NCBI RefSeq assembly: GCF_024323335.1
Contig: NC_066583.1
Location: 277,347,416-277,411,415 of the forward strand
Length of the DNA: 64,000 bases
DNA from: Lathyrus oleraceus
Taxonomy: Eukaryota; Streptophyta; Magnoliopsida; Fabales; Fabaceae
Direction of reading: 5' to 3'
Shown here piece by piece: positions 10,741 through 20,617 of the stretch. The notes beneath the pieces were generated by a model. That model searched no databases, was not told where the DNA came from, and worked only from the letters and a program-made list of their open reading frames with translations. A program made the translations under genes and the position numbers. Each line of letters starts with the position of its first letter. Position 1 is the first letter of the stretch.

Positions 10741-11614
10741 CACCGTATGCACTTCCTTAAACGACCTTGTCCACAACGGTAATGTCATACTTCCAAGGCA
10801 CAACCTTGGTGCTTTCATATGGAAACGACATGGGCATACAAATCTCAACAGGTGGCGGATGACTATTCTCAGGCACCACCCTTCTACTATAGTAAAGGAT
10901 TTCAACCGGTTCAGGCAAATTGAAATAAGGTTCAATTACTGACACATCTTCATCCTTTGCAACACCAGAGATTTGACGCACTCCTTTATTCATCAAGTCT
11001 TGAATATTATCTCGTACAGTCTGACACCCCTTTGGGTATGTGGCACACTCTTCACAACTATCATGACTAACGTTAATCAGGCCAGCGTCCACCAATCGGG
11101 CATGGAATGCTGCCAAAGGAGTTCTAACATCATCAACCTTCTCAACCACAACACCATCAGAGACACCTTCAATTCCATTCACTCTAGGGTCTCCATGGGG
11201 AGGAAGAGGATTATTCTTTACGTTTGGTCCCATGTCCCTAAAATATAGAGTCTTGCTATCAACCAGCTCACAAACTCTATGCTTTAAAGCATAGCAGCCC
11301 TATAGGTCATGTTCGAGTGCACCTTCATGAAAAGGGCAATGTGCATTAGGGTTGTACCATGGAGTAAGACGATCAGGTGGAGGTCCCATAGGTCATGAAA
11401 ATGACTCTTTGTCATGCTGGAATATGCTTTGCAGCTGTCTTCTATCAGGCGCCATGTCCATGTTATATTTGTAGTGTTTTATAAATGCGTCTGATAGGTC
11501 TTGGAAGCATCTGATCCTACTCTGATCCAGACTCAAATACCACTTGGAAGGAGTACCACTCAAGCTATCTTGGAAATAGTGGATCATCAGCTTGTCGTCT
11601 TCCACGTGAGCAGT
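10740..11614 (-). pseudogene. E3 gag, C-terminal half
   Basis: The capsid-end block MIHYFQDSLSG...FIKHYKYNMDMAPDR (11393-11605) matches the E1 gag stretch LLIHYFQNNLSG...KQYKYNVDMAPDR. Further on is a zinc-binding-like segment HCPFHEGALEHD near 11330, then the post-gag stretch GPNVKNNPLPPHGDPRVN and a Cys-rich CEECATYPKGC segment. The sequence jumps from DKESFS to the zinc region with a stop at 11390-11392, so several hundred bases of gag seem to be missing compared with E1. E2 inserted into this gag at 11614/11615. Confidence 0.8.
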
Positions 11615-11827
11615 TGTAGCGGGAAATTCAGGATCATCAAGCTATTGACAAGCTAGAGATCAATTAACAAGAGTCGCCACCGTGCTTTTATTATTTCCAA
11701 GGGAAAAGGGAAAAAGTACGAACAAAACCCAAAAGGTAATATGTTTTCAAATGAAAACTAATAAAAGTCAAAGATCACAGGTAAGGGGGTTGGTTACACA
11801 GAGGGAAGGTATTAGCACCCAAAGTGT

Positions 11828-11843
11828 CATAGGTACTCCTAGG
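11828..11843 (-). other. E2 LTR hairpin, AGTA loop, one mismatch
   Basis: On the minus strand CCTAGG-AGTA-CCTATG forms the same hairpin seen in the other LTRs, with one unpaired position. Confidence 0.45.
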
Positions 11844-13697
11844 GCACCCTTTTTGTGTGCATATGTATTTTATACAAAGTGATGTTTACAAACAAATAGA
11901 ATGGGGGGATGAGAAAAGAATTGATTAATTATATTTTTGTGTTTGACAAGACCTTCGATCTTATGCCTACGTACCAACATATAAATGAGGGATCAAAACC
12001 TCGTAGTTCGTGCTAGAAATTTCAAAATGAGTGTGTTAGTTTTAATAAAATTAAGTTTGAAAGGCACAAAGGCCAACAATGGTTTGAATGAGTTAGTTCT
12101 TTTTGGCTTTTTGAAAGTTTAAGTCAAGTATTGTTAAGTTCATTTACAAGTTTGATTTAAGAAAGTAAGTTTGAAAATGCAATGGCATAAGGCCAAAGTT
12201 TCTATCTTTTTGCAAAAGTAGTCAAGGCTTAGAACAAAAATAGTTCACACAAAGAAGGCTTTGAAAATGGAGGGAGAGATTTGAAATTAAAGAAATGGGG
12301 AGAAGATGAAGAGACTACCCTATGCACAAAATTTAAAAGTTTAAAGTTTAAAAGATCTAACCAAATAGGTAGCAATCCAATAGACAAGTATGTCAATAGA
12401 AACCCAGAATTCCCTTGGACTTTTTAGAATCAAGCAACACACAAATGCATAATTATATCAATATTAAAAAGCTAAGGCATCAAATAAAGATGGCCTCATC
12501 CAAGCTTATCCACTTCATGATCTTCTTCAAGATAGCCCATGCAACTGATGAATTCCACAAGTTACAGGTTCAACATAACAGCTTAACAATGATCAACATG
12601 GCAGATGAATTGGAGAGATCTTGAATGATGTATCAGATGAACTCAAATTGCAAGCTCTTGGTTCTTTAACAAATTGGCATTGGCCAAGTCCATTAGCAAA
12701 GGAATGTTGCCTAAGTTCTAAGTCTAATTGGGCAAGATCAAACCAACAGTCCACTCAAAAGTCTTTTAGGGTTTTTGTTGTTATTATGTACATTAATGGT
12801 CAAAGACCATACAAACAGACAAAGCAACAAAGTATATCACACAATATAGTCCAAATGGACAAAGTGAAAATTACATTAACATAAACAATTAGAATGATAT
12901 GCATAATAGAAAATGATAATAAAGTGCTAAAAGTAAATTGTATAAAAGTAAAGACTTAAAAATTAAAGGTTAATGGTTAGTAAGTTAGTAGTTAGTTTTG
13001 CTTTTGATTTCAAGACATTCTTTGGAGAACACTCAACCCACTTGCCACAAGCATGGATCCTTGAACCAAAACATCTTCCAAAGGAAGGAAAGAAGTCCAA
13101 GTTTCCACAGAATACCATGGAAGAGGGGAGACTTACAATCTCACTAACTAGAATGCTTATGCCTTTTATGTCACAAATTTAGCGCTATGTTAAGCAATCG
13201 TAGTTGGACTTATATAGAAGTCACAACTATTTGAGGCTGAGCAATAGACTTTTAGTGTTAATGCATGTTGGAGACATAGTATTGTGAACTATGCTTATTA
13301 AACATACCACACACAAAAATATGCAAAAGGTGTGGCCTAATCTCATCCATACTCATGTTAATCTTTCAGTCAACTAGCATTAGGACTTTGAGATGTCACT
13401 GGCAAAATGGAAATAAATGGATGAAGAAGGGGAATTAGATGAAGAGGGAAAGGGAAAGGGATGAATGAGATCACAAATTGGTCAAAGGAGGACTTTTACC
13501 AAATTAATATTATTCATTCATTTTGGGAGATGGAATGTACCTTCCATCAATCCCCTAAATCCAATAATATTAACTTGACAAAATCAAATCAACCTTGACC
13601 GAGGCCCAATAGCAAAAAAGAAACTCAATTAAGTGAATACAAATGGTCAACATTAAAATGACATTTATTCAATTAAAAATATTAAAATAATGCATTA

Positions 13698-13702
13698 AAT
13701 TT
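13698..13702. repeat. Target site duplication of C1, left copy (AATTT)
   Basis: AATTT directly precedes C1 and is repeated at 26571-26575 directly after it. The flanking LTR sequence (GCATTAAATT|AAATATG) is uninterrupted in E4 near 4495-4510. Confidence 0.92.
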
Positions 13703-14056
13703 TGAAATTCTGGTATCAGATATGAGATATCGAAGGTAATGTCATGACACTAATATCTGAGTAAAACAAACAGGATAAAGATAAATAATAGTAATGCAAG
13801 AGACACAAGCAATTGTTAACCCAGTTCGGTCCAACTCACCTACATCTGGGGGCTACCAAGCCAGGAAGGAAATCCACTAAATAGAATTAGTTCAAAGACT
13901 CTCAGTACACTTCAACAAGTTACAGTCTTTCCCACCTAATCTCTACCCATGCGACTTCTACCTAAGCACTCTTAGATATGAGAACCCACTCACTCCCCCT
14001 CATTCACACTTGTGATTTTAAACAACAATTACTTTTAAAAGAATACACTCTGCAAA

Positions 14057-14266
14057 GACACACACTTGATCTTCAATCAAGTAGACACACACTTGATCTT
14101 CAATCAAGTAAACACACACTTGATCTTCAATCAAGTAGACACACACTTGATCTTACTTAACAACTTTAATCAAGTAGACACACACTTGATCTTGCTTAAC
14201 AACTTCAATCAAGTACACACACACACTTGATCTTGCTTAACAACTTAAATCAAGTAGGCACACACT
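14057..14266. repeat. Palindromic minisatellite in C1 3' LTR
   Basis: Units of 28 bases (ACACACACTTGATCTTCAATCAAGTAG-type) and 39 bases (with TGCTTAACAACTT inserted) are arranged as three short then three long. Each unit contains CTTGAT...ATCAAG, an inverted repeat around a short loop. The open frame across it is a by-product of the repeat. Confidence 0.9.
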
Positions 14267-14438
14267 CATGCTTAAAAGCTTAGAGTGACAAATTACAACT
14301 CACAAATCAGACCAATCCAATCATCTATGGGTGAATTGAATGGCTTACAAGTCTCACGACTAAACAAGACACAAACCCTTATATCCTCTCAATATTTCGC
14401 TCAGTATTGGTTGTGTATCAAATCAGGTTTTCCATGTC

Positions 14439-14448
14439 CTATTTATAG
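14439..14448 (-). promoter_or_regulatory. TATA-like box, C1 3' LTR
   Basis: CTATAAATAG on the minus strand. The same box is found in the 5' LTR at 26104-26113, and CTATAAAAAG occurs in the related solo LTR C2 at 45044-45053. Confidence 0.55.
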
Positions 14449-14905
14449 AAGCATTCAGCCGGGCTTGGACATCTTGAAAACCGTAAAACTATTTTCCAAT
14501 TAAATCTTCTCATGACAGCTGGTTAGATCTCCTTGGAAAATAAGTAAATCAGATTGTAATTAATGATTGAATACGCCTGCAAGTCAGATCTTCAATCATA
14601 CCTAGATTGCCATTAAATGCGCAATCACAAAACACATAACATTCTCCCTGAATGTTCTGTGTACAGGATGTCATGACATCGGGTCTGACGTCCTGGAACA
14701 ATCCTGCATAATTCCATTTATAATTTCCAGCAGGTACATAATATCAGATGCCATGACATTGTGTATGACATCCTGAAACAATTCTGCATAATTATGTTTT
14801 TAAACTCCAGCAGGTACATAGATATCTTAAGTTAAGACATCACATGCAACATCTTGTGAACACTCTTTGTTTTACCAAAATTGATGCCAACACTTAGAAC
14901 CAACA

Positions 14906-14920
14906 AACTCCCCCTTTGGC
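14906..14920 (-). other. C1 polypurine tract
   Basis: The minus strand reads GCCAAAGGGGGAGTT immediately before the 3' LTR. This is the standard plus-strand priming site of copia elements. Confidence 0.85.
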
Positions 14921-15306
14921 AAATTTTGGCTAAAACATATACCTGTCCTTTTTGTTCACAAGAAAAACTATCAGCAGTTAAACAACAGTTTAAGCAGCAG
15001 TAGAAGCAAACAGAATTACTAGTTATAATAGCAACTAGTAAAACACACAAATGCATAAGGGTACTTCTTCTCCCCCTAAGCCTGTGCAACACAAACATCT
15101 CCTTTAATAATAACAGCACCTGTAACCATATCACCTGTAACAGTCAGAATCACCCTCTGACATCTGCTTCAACATCACCTGTGCACCACATCAGACATCT
15201 CCTTCAACATCTGTAAACAGAATAGTCCCCCTGCTGTCTTACATCAAACACACCCAGTCTTCATCACATCACACACAGTATTCATATCAGGGGGAACCAT
15301 TACCAC
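14921..15306 (-). other. C1 spacer between 3' ORF and polypurine tract
   Basis: About 385 bases of non-coding sequence, rich in CACATC/CATCTG-like runs on the plus strand. I see no gene in it. Confidence 0.6.
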
Positions 15307-17081
15307 TTAATCGGAGGAAGTAGCATCATCTTTACCTTCAGAATCAGAGCTGCCACTAGATTGAGCATTGGACCTCTCACTTGAGGTATTGGCATCTGAA
15401 TCCTTGGTCTCACCAGCCTTCTCCATCTCTTCCTTCTCTAAACTACTAATAAGAACCTCCAAAGCCTCTTTTCTTGCCTTGGCAACCCTAATACCAGTAT
15501 CCTGCTCCTTGCACGTTTCCTTCAATTGATCAATCAAGCTACCTTGAGAGACATGCTCCTTTCTTGCAGATGTCATGACAACATCATTGACATGGCTTCC
15601 TTCAAACAACTTGTAGTGAATGGATAGTGGAGGCTTCCTTCTGCTGGGAATATCACTTGTGTTGAGAATGCCTGGTTGTTGGCTCAAGATAATTCCACAG
15701 ATGATAGATGGAAAGGAAATGGGCAACTTTACTGCATTAGTGGAGGCATGTCTAACAATCTGTTCAAACATAAACCTTCCAAAGTCAAAGTTTAGCCTGG
15801 TTCCAATAGCATAAATGATTCTTCCAAGACCATTAGAGATGGTAGAGATATCATTAGTTGGCACCCAGTTAGCTGAACCAATCTTGTGCAAGATGGCATA
15901 TTTAATAGTTAACTTGGCAGCTGATAGATGCTTCTTACTAGGCCATTCCTTGACTTGGCCAGTAGTAATAGTCCTACATACTTCATTGTCTATAACCTCT
16001 AAATCCACACCTCCCCCAGTACCTCTCCCTAGGAACTTGTTGATTATGGTTGGGGAAAACCTCACACATATGCATCTTACCAAGACCTTGCAGAATTCCT
16101 TGCTACTTTTTTCAAAAATATCCTTTGGGATATTCACAACAAACTCTTTTACTAACCCTTCAAAGCATTGGGGCAAAGCAACAAGAGTTTTCATCAGCCC
16201 AACAACCTTAATCAATTCCATGACTTCCTTCACCTCTACAGCCTCCTTTCCCAGTTCCCTTTCAACAACAACCCTCCTTTGAAGACAAACTTCCACTTGG
16301 CAGCACCATCTTCTAGATGAAAAGAGATGTTGTTTAAGTGCACAACTGCAACTTTGCTTGGAGATTTTTTCCAGTCTACCTTTTAGCAGGAGAGATGTCT
16401 GGGACATCGTCTTTGACATCATCATCAGAGTCGGAACTCTCTCTGACCTTCCTCTTCCTAACCTCAACTTTACTCCATGATTTGGAGGGTCCTACACCGG
16501 CAACCTTTTTTCTTCTTGCTGTCATCATTTCAGCCACAATCTTCCCTTTTTCTGGTCCTCAGTTTATTTGCTACACTTGGTTTCACATGATGGACCAAGG
16601 TGTCATCTTCGTCCTCCGAAATTTCTTCCTCCATGTCAATAACATTCTCAGCAGTTTCATGAGACACATCTGCTGGTTTCTTACTAGGCAAGGTTTTACC
16701 TAGAGAGCATAATCCCTCAGCAGCCACTTCTTTCTCTGATCTAGATGAATCATCATCTTTTTCAGTTTGGGGTTCCACCTCAAGTGAGGGGCCCCTTCTA
16801 GACAGAGGGGTAGAAACACCCTCGACTGCATGCCCTTCGTTTAGAATCCTAGTTACTAGGTTTCTAATGGTTCGATCAGTAAAGTGCATATCATCCTTAT
16901 GAGGAGGTTTATCAGGAATCTTACCTTGATTACTTCCAGCCATGGAAGAAGGGCCAGGGGTGTCGCTTAGAATCACACAAAGAGGAGTAACATCCAACAC
17001 GTCTTCATCTAGAAACTCCATGGAGGGAGTCCTTGCTTGATGAGTGGGTTTTGAACTAGAGGATGAGGGATGTTGAGACAT
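15307..17081 (-). pseudogene. C1 extra ORF between pol and 3' LTR
   Basis: It starts at an ATG at 17081-17079 (MSQHPSSSSSKP) with a Ser/Pro-rich and acidic N-terminal half (EEEISEDEDDT). It then shifts frame around 16470-16530 into a globular part with RFSPTIINKFLGRG, YAILHKIGSANWVPTN, LGRIIYAIGTRLNFDFG, RHASTNAVKLPISFPSII and ILSQQPGI. A helical segment and an acidic Ser-rich tail (SSGSSDSEGKDDATSSD) end it. This matches the family annotated in legume genomes as putative plant transposon protein, common in SIRE/Maximus elements at this position, where an env-like role has been proposed. Its function is unknown; I see no convincing signal peptide or transmembrane segment. Confidence 0.7.
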
Positions 17082-17789
17082 TTTGTTGAACTTTTGAGAA
17101 AAATCTCTTTTCCCTAGCAGAGGTTTTCTGAGAAGTTGGATGAAGATTGAAATGGTAGTGATGAGGTAGCGTGTGGAAATGGCATAGATACTAGTTCCAA
17201 TACTAGGTAATGATTTATCATTAAAGTGACTCTTTCTTTTAAGTGGGAAGACACTATTTTTATTACCTTTTCCACTCCACTTTAATTGCCATAACTTCAC
17301 AAGAATCCAAATCCCCAATTTCCCTCTTAAATATTCAAACTGATTATTAGCCAAAGCCCTTGCAAATTTCTCTAATGGAGTGATGACAGAAATCAATGTG
17401 CTTGGTCCAACTGTGCTGAGTAGGATTTTTGGACATAGTTGTAGCATTCAGGTTGTCATAGTACAATGTCATGACATCGTGTGTGACATTGTATTCAGAC
17501 AACAGAAGTTTCAACCAACCCTGTTGAGAACAACTACTTCCAGCTGCTATATATTCACACAAACATAATTTTCATCTTTCAAATGTGTAGGAGCAGGTGT
17601 CCTTTCACTCTCCATCCCAATCTTCTTAACATTGTTCTTGGAACTTTTGCTTTGAGATAGACACATAGGCCCTTCTATCTGCTTGACTTGTAGCCCAAGT
17701 CCAACAAAGCTCTTTCCAACTTCAGACTGCATATGACAAGCAACATGTTCAACCATCTGATCCAACCTCCTATCTATTTGAGCCATCAT
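17082..17789 (-). pseudogene. C1 remnants of RT end and RNase H
   Basis: Two pieces of copia pol survive. The segment at 17547-17789 carries VEHVACHMQSEVGKS, VKQIEGPMCLSQSK and the KRTPAPTHLK-like RTPAPTHLKDE stretch from the end of RT. The segment at 17347-17562 carries CEYIAAGSSCSQQGWLK, TLYYDNLNATTMSKNP and HSWTKHIDFCHHSIRE from RNase H, and a frame change leads to the pol end NNQFEYLRGKLGIW. Expected intervening sequence is absent between the two pieces, and catalytic RT motifs are missing. This region shows that C1 lost most of its polymerase by internal deletion. Confidence 0.85.
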
Positions 17790-18729
17790 GAGCTTTTCTC
17801 CTTTGGAAGTGATGTCAAGTCTGAGTTTTTAGTGTGACAACCTTGTCTGACATTTCTCACAGACTTGTCTTTCATCAATCTTGGGGGTTCCTCTAGCAGA
17901 TCTAATCATCTTCATCCCTTTTTCTTTAACTAGGGTACACTTTGAGGGATAACCAATTTGAGAGCTCCATATGTAACAGTTGTCTTTGGTCTTGACTCCT
18001 TTCATGATCATTTCACTTTCTTTGTTAGTAATCAGACATTCAGTTTTAGTGAAGTTAACATTTAGACCTTGATCACATAGTCGACTGATGCTTATTAAAT
18101 TTGCAGTCAAGCCCTTAACAAGTAGGACCTTGTCAAGTTCAGGAACTCCAGGGCAGTCAAGCTTACCTATCCCCTTGATTTCACCCTTTGCTCCATCACC
18201 AAAGGTTACATATCTTATGGCATGAGGATGAAGGCCAGTTAGCAGGTCTTTGTTTCCAGTCATGTGTCTGGAGCATCCACTGTCAAAATACCAATCTCCT
18301 TTGGCTGAGACTCTGAGGGGAGTATGAGCTATTAGACTTGTAGCATTAGTCTTAGGAACCCATTGCTTCTTGTTGACAGGTCTGTACTGTTTGGGTCTTG
18401 GTTGATAGTGATTCTGATGATGAACATGGCTAGGATAACCATACAACTTATAGCAGAAGGGCTTCAGGTGGCCAAATTTTCCATAGTAATGGAATCTCCA
18501 TCTTTGGTGTTTCCCTTTCTGTTGTCTTTCCTTCTGATGTTGTGACATATGATGTGACATCTCAGGTTTGCTTTTAATATGGCCGCACTTAGGTTTGGAT
18601 TTAGGTTTGCAACCATTGTAACTGCACTCATGCTTAGATCCATTATACCCAATGCCAGATTTGTCTTCTGTTATTTGTCCAATTTGGAGAATCTTGTCTA
18701 AGGATTCAGATCCATTGTTTAACATTCTT

Positions 18730-18960
18730 ACATACTTGGTCATCTCGTCTAGTTTAGAATTCAAGAACATAGCTTCAGTTTTTAACTTGGAGATGGTTTC
18801 CACATGCTCTGCCTTCTCATTCTCCAGCTGTACTATCACTTTCTTCTGGCTTTGACTTTCATCTAGCTTGGCATTCAGAACCACTTCTTCTGTTTTTAAT
18901 TTGGAGATGGTTTCCAAGTGTTCTACCTTCTCATTCTCAAGTTGAGTTATTACCTTCTTT
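18730..18960 (-). repeat. Tandem duplication in C1 gag coiled coil
   Basis: Two ~38-codon copies of a segment with QLENEK, EH(L/V)ETISKLKTE and LDESQSQKKVI/LDEMTKY lie in tandem. At DNA level this is the repeated GGAGATGGTTTCCA(C/A)(A/G)TG...TTCTCATTCTC block on the plus strand. It lengthens a predicted coiled coil. Confidence 0.75.
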
Positions 18961-19472
18961 TGGCTTTCAACCTGTTTACATACCTTTGCACTTTTGTGAC
19001 ACAACTTTCTGTAGGTAGTGGCCAAATCTTCAAAGGTTACTTCATCATCACTTGAGTCTTCATCAGAACCCCATCTTCCAGTCAAGGCAGTCACCAAATT
19101 TGCAGACTCTTCTGTTTCACTCTCATCAGACCAAGTGGCAGCAAGACTCATCTTTTGCTTCTTGAGGTAGGTTCCATATTCAGTTCTAATGTGTCCATAC
19201 CCATCACATTCATAGCACTGTACTTATTTTCCTTCTTTGGGCTTATCATCTAACCTTGTTCCTCTTCTAGCATTGTTGGATTTACTGATGTCAAATGAGA
19301 TGTTCTTGACATTAGCCTTAGATCTTACATCCATCTTTTTCAACAGTCTGTTGAACTGTCTTCCCAGCATTGCTACATCATTTGCCAGATCCTCATCAAC
19401 ATCCTGACTATTTTCCTCCTCTGTGTTTGATATGAAGGTTATGCTTTTGGTTTTCCTTTCAGATCCATCATT

Positions 19473-19477
19473 CATTC
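19473..19477. repeat. Target site duplication of S1, left copy (CATTC)
   Basis: CATTC lies directly before S1 and again at 24628-24632 directly after it. The C1 gag reading frame resumes across the insertion. Confidence 0.93.
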
Positions 19478-20609
19478 TGTAAGACCCCAATTTTATCCCT
19501 AAGATCCCTCATGGCATCATATCATAACATTGCAATGCCTCAAGGATCGATGGACACCTTGCTTCCTTCCCTATGGGTGGGTCATCTTTTTGAGAGTGAT
19601 TCTTGATCACCAAGCATGTTTGCATTTATATATCATTTCTTTTCTTTTAATCACTAACCAAAAAGTACAAAAATATGTCATCTAACCTTTGTCTTGCAGA
19701 TGAAGCATTAACAGGTCAAGGCAATCAAAGGCATTCATTGGGCAATAGATGGTGGTTATTCTTGAGATTTGGACCCCACAATCATTCACAAGAGTTCATA
19801 TGAGTTATGATGTCATTTTGAAGCAAAATCCCAAGTGGTAGAGGCTTGAATCTCATCAGAACATTTTCAAGACATCTGAAGACCATAGAAAGTCAACTGC
19901 AAAGTCAACTGTGGGTTTGGAGGTGGGAAGTGACTAGAAATACTTCATTCATGTTCAAACAAGTCTCATTTGACATTTCAAACACTCACATTGAAGAATT
20001 TGAAGTCAGGTCAAGAATTTCCAAAAATAGCAAGTGACCTATAATTTGAACTTTCCAAAAATGGAAAGATTTTGGACCAACTTCAACTTAATATTACATC
20101 ATCAAGAAAGCTTCAAATGAAATTTTGTTGAACATGAAAGTTGTAGATCTTTCTCTCCCATTTCAAAAATGTCCAAGATCATGAATTTCTAATGTGTGGT
20201 TGAGGAGATATGATCAAATCATGGCAAAGTGTGCTTGAAGATTCAAATGGGCATAACTTTTCAACCAAAGCTCCAAAATGAGTGGTTCTTTTGGCATTTT
20301 ATTCATCATGACCTCTAGTTTCCAAAACATCCATTACATGGCATGATTTCTTCTTGCATGATCATGTGCTCATTCATGAAGTTTTTGAAGAGGAAATCTC
20401 ATAAAACTATTTTGGATGATCATGTGCATACAAAACCAATTCCAAAGGGTGCATGAACTCATTTTAAGTGATTTTGGGCCTTGTTCTGGCACTGTTCACG
20501 CATGCATGAAGTGCATGAGGTGAAAAACCATTTTTGTACATACACCTCATAAGTTGCTAATCTCCATTTCATTAGGCTAAGACAGGTTTTAAACATGATT
20601 AGCATAGCA

Positions 20610-20617
20610 TATATAAG
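20610..20617 (+). promoter_or_regulatory. TATA-like box of S1
   Basis: TATATAAG about 1.1 kb into the LTR, comparable to the position of the TATA-like boxes in E1 (about 1.5 kb from the LTR start). A promoter role is inferred. Confidence 0.45.

Larger units (their letters stand above)
6984..11614 (-). mobile_element. E3: internal region of an older Ogre-like element
   Basis: On the minus strand this holds part of gag, protease, an intron and an RT/RNase H exon of an Ogre/Tat element. Its sequence is clearly diverged from E1, E2 and E5 (leader ESNDYTLSHNFDSP rather than NPIEYND). It is interrupted by the E2 3' LTR at 11615 (candidate target bases GCAGT at 11610-11614) and by the E4 LTR at 6983. 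Neither of its own LTRs lies in the window. It is the oldest layer of the nest. Confidence 0.85.
11615..13702 (-). mobile_element. E2 3' LTR, 3' segment
   Basis: On the plus strand it starts TGTAGCGGG at 11615, the reverse complement of the LTR terminus CCCGCTACA. It runs through the AATAAAAGCACGGTGGCGAC block, the TTACCTG/AACACCTTCCC-type region, the hairpin at 11828-11843 and the CTACG...CGTAG block, up to the C1 target site at 13698-13702. It is non-coding. Confidence 0.88.
13703..14905 (-). mobile_element. C1 3' LTR (1203 bases)
   Basis: It is near-identical to the 5' LTR except for one fewer 39-base minisatellite unit and a two-base CA expansion. Those two differences account for the 37-base length difference. 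A TATA-like box lies at 14439-14448 (minus strand CTATAAATAG). Confidence 0.92.
17829..19477 (-). pseudogene. C1 gag C-terminal part, protease and start of integrase
   Basis: Reading on the minus strand from the S1 insertion point, gag continues with DEDLANDVAMLGRQFNRLLKK and an in-frame TAA near 19226. A zinc knuckle QCYECDGYGHIRTEY follows, in which the last Cys is Tyr. Next come an acidic stretch, a coiled coil with an internal duplication (about 18730-18960) and a second knuckle-like HYYGKFGHLKPFC lacking its first two cysteines. The copia protease motif WYFDSGCSRHMTGN is intact. The frame ends in the integrase zinc region at CEKCQTR, directly before the large pol deletion. Confidence 0.88.

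Noticed and set aside
13978..14160. Repetitive peptide frames (HTLDLQSS-type) in the C1 LTRs, also 25640-25948
   Set aside because: Translation of the palindromic minisatellite; the frames differ between the two LTRs.
15620..16703. Plus-strand open frames of 64-155 codons opposite the C1 3' ORF
   Set aside because: Antisense shadows of the minus-strand ORF, which has recognisable conserved blocks.
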